From Hyphomicrobiales bacterium (GTDB lineage: Bacteria; Pseudomonadota; Alphaproteobacteria; Rhizobiales; Rhizobiaceae), in assembly GCA_900472575.1 (NCBI GenBank), contig UCIV01000034.1, positions 124,001 through 188,000 of the forward strand: DNA of 64,000 bases, given 5' to 3'. Below the pieces are notes generated by a model, which made no database searches, was not told the DNA's origin, and saw only the letters and a list, made by a program, of their open reading frames with translations. Position numbers and translations under genes: made by a program. This document shows positions 51,052 through 59,827 of the stretch, piece after piece; positions within the stretch are counted from its first letter, which is position 1; every line of letters starts with the position of its first letter.

Positions 51052-51612
51052 TTACGGCGGCACCGCGTCTTCGAGCGCGCGGCGCAAATGCCGGAACGCA
51101 AGCCGGATGCGGGATTTCACCGTGCCGAGCGGAAGACCGGTAGCCTCGGCAATTTCTGTGTGAGTTTGGCCGAGGAAAAAGGCGGCCTTGACCAGTTCCA
51201 TCTGTTCGCCCGGTATCCTACTCAGCGCCTCACGCACCCGTGCGTCGCGTTCTTTGACTTCGACAAGCAAGTCGGTCGCCTGCATATCCATCATCTGCCA
51301 CTGCGCATCACCGAGCGCATCCTTGCCCTTGGCGCGCCGCTGCGCATCCAGGCGGCGATTGCGCGCGATGCGGTACAGCCAGGTAGAAAGCGAGGATTTT
51401 TGCGGGTCGTAGAGGGACGCACGATGCCAGAGTACGGTCATCACTTCCTGGACAAGCTCTTCCGCTTCATCGACGGGAATTCGCTGGCTCATCAGCCAGG
51501 TTTTCAATCGGGGCGCAAAGTGATCGAAGAGCACGCCAAAGGCTGCCTGATCACGCTCCATGGCGACAGCCCTGGTCAAGCGCGCAAAGTAGTCCCGATC
51601 GTCACCCTGCAT
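51052..51612 (-). CDS. ECF-type sigma-70 factor
   Basis: A 186-residue extracytoplasmic-function sigma factor. Region 2 (about 20-92) reads LFDHFAPRLKTWLMSQRIP, then EAEELVQEVMTVLWHRASLY and STWLYRIARNRRLDAQRR. Region 4 (about 125-180) has TEIAEATGLPLGTVKSRIRLAFRHLRRAL, a clear helix-turn-helix. No anti-sigma gene lies next to it in this window: upstream is the divergent IalB-like gene, downstream the convergent YkvA-like gene. Its controlling signal is therefore not visible. Confidence 0.92.
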   Translation of the reverse strand: MQGDDRDYFARLTRAVAMERDQAAFGVLFDHFAPRLKTWLMSQRIPVDEAEELVQEVMTVLWHRASLYDPQKSSLSTWLYRIARNRRLDAQRRAKGKDALGDAQWQMMDMQATDLLVEVKERDARVREALSRIPGEQMELVKAAFFLGQTHTEIAEATGLPLGTVKSRIRLAFRHLRRALEDAVPP

Positions 51613-51865
51613 CCAAACTACGCAATTCTTTCAAAGCCTAGATTCGCATCTATGCAACCATACTAATGTCATTGCGTGAGTTTGGAAGAGGACAAACTGT
51701 TGCCCTATTCCTTGTGTCATTGACAGCACATTACAGCGAGCGCGCAACCAATTCCAATGTTGACGGATTGGTAACCAGAATTAAGTCAAAATGAACCAGA
51801 TCATGGCCCGCTTCACCCACCCTTACCGTTGAAGCGTCACGTATAACAAAACTCGGCAGGAAACC

Positions 51866-52369
51866 ATGTCCGCACGCACAGTCGCACTCGCCCTTGCTCT
51901 TACCTTCGTAAGCGCAAGCATCGCCTCGGCTCAGACGCCGACCCGCATCCAGCAATTCAAGGCATGGGGTGCCTATTCGTACAAGTCCGGCAACAGCACG
52001 GTCTGCTATGTCCTTTCCGTTCCGACCACCAAGGAACCTGCCAGCGTCGATCACGGTGACATTTTCTTCATCGTGTCGCAACGTCCGGGCCAGAGCGTTT
52101 CCTATGAGCCGCAGGCAATGGTCGGTTATCCGCTGCAGGCCAATTCGAAGGTGACGGTCACCATCGACGGCAAGAATTTTACCATGTTCACCAAGGAAAA
52201 GGCTGCCTGGGTCGAGAATGCGGCGGAAGAGCCGGCACTCGTCAACGCGATGAAGACCGGCCACAATATGAGCGTCAGCGCCGTTTCCGGCCGTGGCACG
52301 AAAACCAATTACGCCTATTCTCTGCAGGGCATTTCGGCTGCACTGAAGCAAATCGAAACCTGCAAGTAA
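51866..52369 (+). CDS. Invasion-associated locus B (IalB) family protein
   Basis: A 167-residue secreted protein with signal peptide (about 1-23, ending ASAQ). The IalB-type core is WGAYSYKSGNSTVCYVLSVPT, VDHGDIFFIVSQRPGQSV and GKNFTMFTKEKAAWVENA. IalB proteins are periplasmic/outer-membrane factors, named from Bartonella erythrocyte invasion but widespread in free-living rhizobia. Two cysteines (residues about 49 and 166) could form a disulfide. It is divergent from the sigma factor and may be one of its targets (inference). Confidence 0.88.
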   Translation: MSARTVALALALTFVSASIASAQTPTRIQQFKAWGAYSYKSGNSTVCYVLSVPTTKEPASVDHGDIFFIVSQRPGQSVSYEPQAMVGYPLQANSKVTVTIDGKNFTMFTKEKAAWVENAAEEPALVNAMKTGHNMSVSAVSGRGTKTNYAYSLQGISAALKQIETCK

Positions 52370-52393
52370 GCGGCACGCCGTCGATTTAAGCGG

Positions 52394-52418
52394 AGGCCGG
52401 TCGTTCGACCGGCCTTTC
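52394..52418 (+). terminator. Hairpin after the IalB-like gene
   Basis: AGGCCGGTCG-tt-CGACCGGCCT is a perfect 10-bp inverted repeat followed by TT and C; a likely terminator 24 bases after the stop. Confidence 0.7.
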
Positions 52419-52587
52419 GTGTTTGTTGAAGACAGGGTGACGCCGGCCTATTTTGATGCTAAAGCCCGCGCCAACATGGTCGGGCCTGATGTTGCCACGA
52501 CCGATACAGGTTTCACGCACAGACATGCCCCAGCCCTTCCGCCTACCTAAGCGGTGGCGATGTGCATGTGCTCGAACGGGATAGAAT

Positions 52588-53832
52588 ATGTCAGTCACAG
52601 AGGCCATTGCCCCCGGTGCCATCGCCAAGAAGCCGCTGGTTGCCAATCCGGATCTTTTCACATCCAAGCCCTCGCTGATCGGCCTGACGCGGCCGCAGAT
52701 GGCGAAAGCCCTGCATGAGAAGGGCGTGCCGGAAAAGCAGCTGCGCATGCGCGTCAACCAGCTGTGGCACTGGCTCTATATCCGCGGCGTCTCCGATTTC
52801 GATGCGATGACCAATGTCGCCAAGGACATGCGTGAGATGCTGAAGGAGCATTTCACTATTGCCCGCCCGGAAATCGTCGAGGAGCAGATCTCGAATGACG
52901 GCACCCGCAAGTGGCTGTTGCGCTTCCCGTCGCGCGGTGCCGGTCGTCCGGTCGAGATCGAGACCGTCTATATTCCGGAAGAAGGCCGCGGCACGTTGTG
53001 CATTTCCAGTCAGGTCGGCTGCACGCTCACCTGTTCCTTCTGTCACACCGGCACGCAGAAGCTGGTGCGCAACCTGACGGCGGAAGAAATCCTGTCGCAG
53101 CTTCTGTTGGCGCGCGATCGTCTGGGCGATTTTCCGGGCGCCGACACGCCGCCGGGCGCTTTCGTTCCGACAGGCGACCGCAAGGTCACCAATATCGTGA
53201 TGATGGGCATGGGCGAGCCGCTCTACAATTTCGAGAGCGTCAAGACCGCGCTGCTGATCGCTACCGATGGTGACGGTCTGTCGCTGTCGAAGCGTCGCGT
53301 GACATTGTCGACTTCGGGTGTCGTGCCGGAAATCTACCGGACGGGCGAAGAGATCGGCGTCATGCTGGCGATTTCGCTGCATGCGGTGCGCGACGAGCTG
53401 CGCGATATGCTGGTTCCGATCAACAAGAAATATCCGCTGAAGGAACTGCTCGACGCCTGCCGCGCCTATCCGAGCCTGTCGAATGCCCGCCGCATCACCT
53501 TCGAATATGTGATGCTGAAGGACGTCAATGACAGTTTGGAAGACGCCAAGCTGATGGTTCAGCTGTTGAAAGGCATTCCGGCGAAGATCAACCTCATCCC
53601 GTTCAACCCGTGGCCGGGCACCAACTACCAGTGCTCCGACTGGGCGACGATCGAAAAGTTCGCAGATTTCATCAATGCGGCAGGTTATGCTTCCCCGATC
53701 CGCACGCCGCGCGGTCGCGATATTCTCGCTGCCTGCGGCCAGCTGAAGTCGGAATCTGAACGCATGCGCAAGACCGAGCGTCTGGCCTTCGAGGCGATGA
53801 TGATCGCCGGCCACGGTGAGGACGACGACTGA
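52588..53832 (+). CDS. rlmN: Dual-specificity RNA methyltransferase RlmN
   Basis: A 414-residue radical SAM enzyme that makes m2A2503 in 23S rRNA and m2A37 in some tRNAs. The cluster motif is CTLTCSFCHTGTQK (CX3CX2C), and the preceding LCISSQVGC is canonical. MGMGEPLYNFESV and FEYVMLKDVNDSLEDA are present, and the C-terminal methyl-carrying Cys is in ILAACGQLK. Its stop and the stop of the convergent FUSC gene share a small hairpin (CTGAGCC/GGCTCAG). Confidence 0.97.
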   Translation: MSVTEAIAPGAIAKKPLVANPDLFTSKPSLIGLTRPQMAKALHEKGVPEKQLRMRVNQLWHWLYIRGVSDFDAMTNVAKDMREMLKEHFTIARPEIVEEQISNDGTRKWLLRFPSRGAGRPVEIETVYIPEEGRGTLCISSQVGCTLTCSFCHTGTQKLVRNLTAEEILSQLLLARDRLGDFPGADTPPGAFVPTGDRKVTNIVMMGMGEPLYNFESVKTALLIATDGDGLSLSKRRVTLSTSGVVPEIYRTGEEIGVMLAISLHAVRDELRDMLVPINKKYPLKELLDACRAYPSLSNARRITFEYVMLKDVNDSLEDAKLMVQLLKGIPAKINLIPFNPWPGTNYQCSDWATIEKFADFINAAGYASPIRTPRGRDILAACGQLKSESERMRKTERLAFEAMMIAGHGEDDD

Positions 53833-53847
53833 GCCTTTTGGGCTCAG
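53829..53847. terminator. Hairpin spanning convergent stop codons of rlmN and FUSC gene
   Basis: CTGAGCC-ttttg-GGCTCAG covers the rlmN stop at its left end and the FUSC gene stop at its right end. It may end both transcripts; the T-run is absent. Confidence 0.5.
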
Positions 53848-55712
53848 CCAGCCCGGCGAAAGAAATCCTGATTGGCCGCGACGAGAGCGGCCGTCTCGCT
53901 CAATCGGCTGGCATCTTGCGGATATGTCGCCTGCAGTTTTGCTGCTGCCCTCTTGAAAGCTCTCACGACACGATCGGGTTTTCGTGACAGGTGGGCAACG
54001 CTTAACAACGTTGCGCGAAGCGCGCGTTTCGAGCCGGCATCAACGTCAGGCTCCTCCATCATGCTGCGGATTGCGTGTAGACTGTTTCCGATGAGCAGAG
54101 TTCCCATGCCGCCATTCACGGCAAAGTCTCCTCCGTTTCCGCTGCGTTCGCTCCAGCGAACGAGCGTGACAAGGCGATGATAGATGCGCATGCGCCAATG
54201 CAGGTGGCGCCCGGGCTTGTCGAATGCGCCCCCGGCTATGGCGGTCAGCTCATGCACCATCAGCCTGATGACGAAATCCAGCCGGCGGCGGGTGTCGACG
54301 GGCAGGGCGACGAAGGCGAGATAGGCGCTGACCGGGCCGAGCAGGACAGCGGAGGCCTGCAACAGTACATGACCAAGCTCAGGATCCGCCGGCACGGTCG
54401 GATTCATCATCAGCAGGTAAATGAGATTGTATTCCATGCCAGCCAGTCCGACGCGGCGATGAGCCATGACGAACATGCCGAGAAGGATCAGAGGCATTGT
54501 AAGCAGGGCGGCGATAGTGACGCTGCCTGCCATAGGTAAAATGAAGAGATGAGCCAGCACTGCAGCTAGGGCACCACTGATCGAGCCTCCGACGACCCAG
54601 CGCATTTGCAGACCGGGATTCGGGAAGGTCGAGAAGACCGAGGTCATAATTGCTGCGCCCATGACCATGTAGGGTCCGAGTGCCCAGCCCGTGAGGATCC
54701 AAACCAGCCCGGTTGCCGCAACTGCGCTCATTGATCTGAATGCCGCATAACGGGCACCTATCCAGTCGTGATGCGGAAGCGGAAGCCGGCGGCGATCCGC
54801 CAGCGGACCAATCGTTGCCGCTGTTCGGTTCGCCCGCTGCCAGAGCGGCGCCAATGCTTTCAACAGGTTTGCCTGATACGGTTTATCCGCCTCTAGTTCG
54901 TCTGCCATCAGTTGCAATCGTTCGGGTATGTCATTCTGCTCGAGGGGTGTCATCCGTACACCTTCAGGACTTGGATGGCTTGGCGATTGTGTATCCAGAA
55001 GCAGTTCAGTGAGAGCGGATAGGAGACTGCGGATGTCCCGGGCTTTTCGGCGAACGCCAATCGAACCGGCAGATGCGATGTCGAGGTTTTCATCCAGTGC
55101 AGCAATTTCCAGAATCAGGCGTGTGCGTTCGGCCTTGTCGCTTGCTCCCGCGGCTATATGGTCGAGGCAGTCGTACATGACGGTTTTCACACGCTTGGAA
55201 ATGTCGACTGGCTGAGGCTTGGGAGAAAAGACCAAGGCGACGATCGTACCCACCGTGCCGCCGAGGCAGATTGTTGCTATCCGATCGATCGCGAGCAGTA
55301 AAAGCGAGCTTTCGTGGCCGTAGCCGAGGAGTGCTACCATCGCCGCGGAATAGCCGGCGAGAAGACTGACATAGGACGCGGGGCCTGTAATCAGGTTCCC
55401 GATCCCTGAACACAATCCAAGCCAGAGCAAAAGCCCGATGATGATGCCAAGCGGATCATTGCCGGCCAAAACCATAAGGCCGACACCTGCCAGCGCACCG
55501 GCGATGGTGCCTACGACACGGGCCAGGCTCCGCTCCAGCCGCTGGCCCTGTGTCGGCAGGGCAGTAATCCAGACAGTCATCGCTGCCCATTGCGGATGAT
55601 CAAGGCCGATGAGAGTGCCGATCACCAGCGCCAAGCAGGCTGCGATCGCTGTGCGCGCGGTGAAGCGTAACCGGGCCGGGTCGATATCGAACATGGCGGA
55701 AAGCGCTCTCAT
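53844..55712 (-). CDS. FUSC-family aromatic-acid efflux membrane protein
   Basis: A 622-residue protein with two blocks of about five to six helices (about 20-165 and 325-490), each followed by a cytoplasmic helical domain. This is the FUSC/AaeB/YccS architecture. LIGLDHPQWAAMTVWITALPTQG is the characteristic first-helix pair. Related proteins export hydroxylated aromatic acids such as p-hydroxybenzoate or fusaric acid. No AaeA-like membrane fusion partner is adjacent. Its ATG overlaps the stop of the MarR-type regulator by four bases, so the two are one operon. Confidence 0.9.
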   Translation of the reverse strand: MRALSAMFDIDPARLRFTARTAIAACLALVIGTLIGLDHPQWAAMTVWITALPTQGQRLERSLARVVGTIAGALAGVGLMVLAGNDPLGIIIGLLLWLGLCSGIGNLITGPASYVSLLAGYSAAMVALLGYGHESSLLLLAIDRIATICLGGTVGTIVALVFSPKPQPVDISKRVKTVMYDCLDHIAAGASDKAERTRLILEIAALDENLDIASAGSIGVRRKARDIRSLLSALTELLLDTQSPSHPSPEGVRMTPLEQNDIPERLQLMADELEADKPYQANLLKALAPLWQRANRTAATIGPLADRRRLPLPHHDWIGARYAAFRSMSAVAATGLVWILTGWALGPYMVMGAAIMTSVFSTFPNPGLQMRWVVGGSISGALAAVLAHLFILPMAGSVTIAALLTMPLILLGMFVMAHRRVGLAGMEYNLIYLLMMNPTVPADPELGHVLLQASAVLLGPVSAYLAFVALPVDTRRRLDFVIRLMVHELTAIAGGAFDKPGRHLHWRMRIYHRLVTLVRWSERSGNGGDFAVNGGMGTLLIGNSLHAIRSMMEEPDVDAGSKRALRATLLSVAHLSRKPDRVVRAFKRAAAKLQATYPQDASRLSETAALVAANQDFFRRAG

Positions 55713-56176
55713 GATTGAGTCTTCATTCCGGCTTTAGCCTTCTCCATTTTCTCCTCGACGCGTTCGCAGATGTGCAGCATGGCTGCAATGTCCTCGTCGC
55801 TGAAATCGTCGAGCAGGTCTTTTTCCAGCGCCACGAGCTGTGCGCGGATGGCACAGGCCGTCTTCCTGCCTTCTTCGGTGAGATGGAGCCTGCGTGCGCG
55901 GCGGTCGTCCGGATCGATCCGGCGTTCGAGAAGGCCGCGTTTCGACAGGATATCGATCAGCCGCACGAGGCTGGATTCGTCGAGGCCGGAAGTGGCGGCG
56001 AGTTCCTTCTGAAGCAGGCCGTCACCCAGCCGGTGCAGGTAGATCAGCGGTGTCCAGCTGGCGTCCGTCAGGCCGCTTTCCGCCAGCTTTTCATCGATGA
56101 ACATGCGCCACCTTCTGGCAAACACGACAACGGTGCCGCCGAATACGGCTTTTGGATCATTTGATTTTCTGTGCAT
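55709..56176 (-). CDS. MarR-family transcriptional regulator
   Basis: A 155-residue winged-helix regulator: LQKELAATSGLDESSLVRLIDILSKRGLLERR (recognition region, about 55-85) and the wing DPDDRRARRLHLTEEG are standard MarR. It is the first gene of a unit with the FUSC exporter, so it most likely represses it and is relieved by an aromatic acid (inference). A perfect palindrome CAAATTATTTG starts two bases upstream of its start codon. Confidence 0.94.
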   Translation of the reverse strand: MHRKSNDPKAVFGGTVVVFARRWRMFIDEKLAESGLTDASWTPLIYLHRLGDGLLQKELAATSGLDESSLVRLIDILSKRGLLERRIDPDDRRARRLHLTEEGRKTACAIRAQLVALEKDLLDDFSDEDIAAMLHICERVEEKMEKAKAGMKTQS

Positions 56177-56177
56177 T

Positions 56178-56188
56178 CAAATTATTTG
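56178..56188. promoter_or_regulatory. Candidate MarR operator
   Basis: CAAAT-t-ATTTG is a perfect 11-bp palindrome two bases upstream of the MarR-type start codon (56176). Binding there would block the ribosome-binding and promoter region, suiting autorepression of the marR-FUSC operon. Confidence 0.5.
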
Positions 56189-56233
56189 GATTAAAAGTAT
56201 TTTTCACGCAAGCGAATTTGCCGACTTGGTGTG

Positions 56234-56248
56234 ATGCAATTGTTGCAT
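56234..56248. promoter_or_regulatory. Palindrome upstream of the ABC importer operon
   Basis: ATGCAA-ttg-TTGCAT has perfect 6-bp arms, 120 bp upstream of the binding-protein gene and 58 bp upstream of the divergent regulator start. It could be an operator for either direction. The repressor is not identified. Confidence 0.4.
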
Positions 56249-56367
56249 GGCTGCCGAAAGCAGGTGTCGGTGTGTCGCGGATCAGTCGCTGCGGTCAGGT
56301 GTTTGTTGATTTCGGCTGCCCGGCTCCCTAAGAAGCCAAAAAGCTAAAAATCGCCCGGAGGAAACCT

Positions 56368-57321
56368 ATGCGCGCTTTCATTCTTGCCCTTGCTGCAGCG
56401 ACGGCTCTCGCCATGCCTGCAAAAGCTGCCGACGTTACCGTCGCCGTGACGGCGATCGTCGAACATCCTGCACTCGATGCCGCTCGTGACGGCGTGAAGG
56501 CAGCACTGGCCGAGGCCGGCTACAAGGACGGCGAGAACCTGAAGTTCCTGTATGAGTCCGCGCAGGGCAATCCCGGCACGGCCGCGCAGATCGCCCGCCA
56601 GTTCGTCGGCGAAGAGCCGAGCGTCATCGTGCCGATCTCCACGCCTTCGGCCCAGGCCGTCGTTTCGGCAACTCGCGATATTCCGGTTGTCTTTACTGCG
56701 GTTTCCGATCCGGTCGGCGCGCAGCTGGTCAAGGATGTGGCAAAGCCCGGTCGCAACGTCACCGGTCTTTCGGACATGTCGCCGGTTGCCGAGCATATCA
56801 AGCTGATCAAGGAAATCTCGCCGAACGCGAAGTCGATCGGTTTCCTTTACAACACGGCTGAAACCAACTCGGTTTCGATCCTCGCGGCGTTGAAGGAAGA
56901 AGCTGCCAAGAACGGCATGACGGTGGTGGAATCGGTTGCGACAAAGTCCGCTGAAGTGCAGGGCGCTGCCCGCGGTCTCGTCGGCCGCGCCGATGTCTTC
57001 TACATCCCGACCGACAACACGATCGTTTCGGCTTTCGAGGCAGCTGTCGGTGTTGCCGAAGAAGCCAAGATCCCGCTTTATGCCGCCGATACCGGCTCGG
57101 TCGATCGTGGTGCCGTTGCCGCTCTCGGCTTCAACTATTACGATGTCGGCAAGCAGACCGGCGCGATCGTTGCCCGTATCCTCAAGGGTGAGGCTCCCGG
57201 CGATATTCCGGTGACCGTTGCTGTCGGTACCGATCTCGTTATCAACAAGGGTGCAGCCAGCCGCATGGGCGTTACGCTGCCTGAGGCCATCGTTTCGCGT
57301 GCCACGCGCACGGTCGAATAA
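56368..57321 (+). CDS. ABC importer substrate-binding protein (TrpX-like, PF04392 family)
   Basis: A 317-residue periplasmic binding protein with signal peptide (about 1-20, ending AKAAD). The family pattern is VAVTAIVEHPALDAARDGV near the N-terminus, then PISTPSAQAVVSATRDIPVVFTAVSDPVGA and LGFNYYDVGKQTGAIV. This family includes TrpX of streptococcal TrpXYZ tryptophan uptake; the ligand here is unproven. It is followed by a matching permease and ATPase, forming a complete importer. It is divergent from the MarR-FUSC operon across 191 bp. Confidence 0.9.
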   Translation: MRAFILALAAATALAMPAKAADVTVAVTAIVEHPALDAARDGVKAALAEAGYKDGENLKFLYESAQGNPGTAAQIARQFVGEEPSVIVPISTPSAQAVVSATRDIPVVFTAVSDPVGAQLVKDVAKPGRNVTGLSDMSPVAEHIKLIKEISPNAKSIGFLYNTAETNSVSILAALKEEAAKNGMTVVESVATKSAEVQGAARGLVGRADVFYIPTDNTIVSAFEAAVGVAEEAKIPLYAADTGSVDRGAVAALGFNYYDVGKQTGAIVARILKGEAPGDIPVTVAVGTDLVINKGAASRMGVTLPEAIVSRATRTVE

Positions 57322-57420
57322 GCCGCCTTTCATCAACGCACCGGATGATACCATCGTCATCCGGTGTGACCGACGACCAACCGGCGCGCTATGCGACGGA
57401 TAAAAGGGGAGCACGACAAG

Positions 57421-58302
57421 GTGCTTAGTCAGATCGCCTTCTGGGGCGCAGTGGAACTCGGGCTGGTTTTCGCCTTTGTCGCCATCGGTGTATTTCTTGC
57501 CTTCCGCGTGCTCGATTTTCCCGATCTCACAGTCGACGGATCGTTTCCGCTCGGTGCAGCGGTTGCTGCCGTGCTGATTACCGTTGGCATCAATCCGTGG
57601 CTTGCAGCCTTGGCCGCCATGCTGGCCGGTGCCGCCGCCGGTACGGTGACGGCGTTTCTCAACGTGCGTTTCCGCATCCTCAACCTGCTTGCCTCGATCC
57701 TGACGATGATCGCGCTCTTCTCCGTCAATCTTCGGGTGATGGGCAAGCCGAACGTGGCGCTGATTAATGCCGACACGATGCTGAGCCCATTCTTCGGCCT
57801 TGGCCTGCGTGAGGTCTATGTGCGCCCGCTCTTCGTCGGCGTGCTGGTGGTGATTGCGGTCATCGCGGTATGGCGCTTTCTCGAAAGCGATGCCGGGCTT
57901 GCGATGCGCGCGACCGGCGCCAACCCGCGCATGTCTCGCGCTCAGGGCATCGATACGAGCTGGCAGGTCTATCTCGGGCTTGCGCTTTCCAATGCGCTTG
58001 TGGCGCTGGGCGGCGCGCTGTTTGCGCAGACCAACGGCTTTGCAGATGTCACCTCCGGTGTCGGCACGATCGTCGTCGGCCTTGCCGCCGTCATCATCGG
58101 CGAGACGCTGTTTGGCGCACGAGGCATTCTTCTGGCGCTGATCGGCTGCGTCGTCGGCTCGATCCTCTATCGTATCGCCATTCAGCTGGCCCTGTCGACG
58201 GATGCGCTCGGCCTCAAGGCTTCCGACCTCAATCTCGTCACCGCCGTCCTGGTGGCCGTGGCGCTCGTTCTGCCGCGCCTGCGCCGGGGAGCCTCGTCAT
58301 GA
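57421..58302 (+). CDS. ABC importer permease (TrpY-like)
   Basis: A 293-residue permease with about eight to nine helices, of the branched-chain/BPD type II fold: FRVLDFPDLTVDGSFPLGAAVAAV near the N-terminus and SGVGTIVVGLAAVIIGETLFGARG in the coupling region. I use the GTG at 57421, 10 bases after GGGGAG; the frame is open from 57391. Its stop overlaps the ATPase start (ATGA). Confidence 0.92.
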   Translation: MLSQIAFWGAVELGLVFAFVAIGVFLAFRVLDFPDLTVDGSFPLGAAVAAVLITVGINPWLAALAAMLAGAAAGTVTAFLNVRFRILNLLASILTMIALFSVNLRVMGKPNVALINADTMLSPFFGLGLREVYVRPLFVGVLVVIAVIAVWRFLESDAGLAMRATGANPRMSRAQGIDTSWQVYLGLALSNALVALGGALFAQTNGFADVTSGVGTIVVGLAAVIIGETLFGARGILLALIGCVVGSILYRIAIQLALSTDALGLKASDLNLVTAVLVAVALVLPRLRRGASS

Positions 58303-59093
58303 TCGATCTTAGCAATATCCATGTCACCTTCGGCAAGGGCACGCCGCTGCAGAAGGAGGCGCTCAAGGGCGTCAATCTGACGATCGAGGAAGGTTCCTTC
58401 GTGACCGTGATCGGCTCCAACGGTGCGGGCAAGTCGACCCTGCTCGGCGTTCTTGCCGGCGACGTGCTGGCGAGCGAAGGCAAGGTAATGATCGGAAATA
58501 CGGATGTGACGCGCAAGTCGACATCCGCGCGTGCCGGTCTGGTCGCCCGCGTGTTCCAGGATCCGCTGGCGGGCAGCTGTGGCTCCTTGTCGATCGAGGA
58601 AAATCTTGCTCTTGCGGCACGCCGTGGCGAGATCCGCGGCCTGCGCTCGGCGCTCGGCCCGCGCCGCCGCGAGCTCTTTCGCGAGCGGGTTGCCGAACTT
58701 AATCTGGGGCTTGAAAATCGGATGAAGGACCGCATGGATCTTCTCTCCGGCGGTCAGCGCCAGGCGGTGTCGCTGGTCATGGCGACGATGGCTGGTTCGG
58801 ATGTGCTTCTGCTCGACGAGCATACGGCGGCGCTCGATCCGGGCATGGCGGAGTTCATCATGAAGCTTACCCAGCGCGTCGTCTCGGAGCGCAAGCTGAC
58901 GACGCTGATGGTGACGCATTCGATGCGTCAGGCCCTGGATTTCGGCCACCGCACGATCATGCTGCATGGCGGCGAGATCATTCTCGATGTCAGCGGCGAT
59001 AGCCGCAAGGACCTGCAGGTCGAGGACCTGATCGCCATGTTCCGCAAGATGCGTGGCGAGACGCTGGACGACGACGCGCTGCTGATCGGCTGA
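58299..59093 (+). CDS. ABC importer ATP-binding protein (TrpZ-like)
   Basis: A 264-residue ATPase: Walker A GSNGAGKSTLLGVLAGDV (about 40-57), signature LLSGGQRQAVSLVMA, Walker B LLLDEHTAALD and switch THSMRQALDFGHRT. The Walker B context DEHTAALD, with His where most ABC ATPases have Pro, is typical of this importer family. It is the third gene of the binding protein-permease-ATPase operon. Confidence 0.93.
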   Translation: MIDLSNIHVTFGKGTPLQKEALKGVNLTIEEGSFVTVIGSNGAGKSTLLGVLAGDVLASEGKVMIGNTDVTRKSTSARAGLVARVFQDPLAGSCGSLSIEENLALAARRGEIRGLRSALGPRRRELFRERVAELNLGLENRMKDRMDLLSGGQRQAVSLVMATMAGSDVLLLDEHTAALDPGMAEFIMKLTQRVVSERKLTTLMVTHSMRQALDFGHRTIMLHGGEIILDVSGDSRKDLQVEDLIAMFRKMRGETLDDDALLIG

Positions 59094-59114
59094 CGCTGGT
59101 CAGCGCGTCATTTG

Positions 59115-59756
59115 TCAGCGCGCCTGTGTGAAGAAGATTTTTGCCGCGAAGATCGAGAAGACGCCGGCAAAGGTGTAGTCGATGCCGCGCAGGACTTTCG
59201 GATTGGCCTGCAGCCAGTTTGAAAGCCTGTCTGCAGCCAGCACGACGATGACGTTGATCGGCATGCCGATGGCGATGAAATAAAGCCCGAAGAAGATCAG
59301 CTTTCCGGTGACATGCGGATCCTGCGCCGAGACGAATTGCGGCAGGAAGGTCATGAAGAAGATGATGACCTTGGGGTTGAGGATGTTGACCCAAAAACCG
59401 AGCGACATGCTGGCGAGTGCGCTGCTTTGCGGCCGCTCGACCTTTTCGACCGAGAGGCTGGAGCCGAAACGGATTGCCTGGATGGCCAGCCAGAGAAGAT
59501 AGGCCGCACCACCGGTTTTCAGGATGAAGAAGGCTGTCGGCGAGGCGGTGATCAGCGCCGAGATGCCGAAGGCCACCAGAAGTGTGTGGCAGACGATGCC
59601 GAAGTTCGTTCCGAGCACGACAAGCAGCGCCGTCTTGCGGCCTTCGCTGATCGCGCGGCTGATCGACAATGTCATGTCCGGCCCCGGCGTGATCGACAGG
59701 AGAAGACCGGCGGCGGTGAAGGCAATAAGGGTCGGCAGGCTCGGCAGGAATTCCAT
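59115..59756 (-). CDS. LysE/RhtB-family amino acid exporter
   Basis: A 213-residue, six-helix exporter with the family start FTAAGLLLSITPGPDMTLSISRAISEGRK and the segment GFWVNILNPKVIIFFMTFLPQFV. Members export amino acids such as threonine, homoserine lactone or lysine. No regulator is attached, so the substrate is open. Convergent with the ABC importer operon. Confidence 0.93.
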   Translation of the reverse strand: MEFLPSLPTLIAFTAAGLLLSITPGPDMTLSISRAISEGRKTALLVVLGTNFGIVCHTLLVAFGISALITASPTAFFILKTGGAAYLLWLAIQAIRFGSSLSVEKVERPQSSALASMSLGFWVNILNPKVIIFFMTFLPQFVSAQDPHVTGKLIFFGLYFIAIGMPINVIVVLAADRLSNWLQANPKVLRGIDYTFAGVFSIFAAKIFFTQAR

Positions 59757-59827
59757 GGTCGTTCTCGAAAGCCGGAGGATCGTCGATCCCGTTTATCCGG
59801 CTTTCGAGCCCATGCCAATTCGATCAA

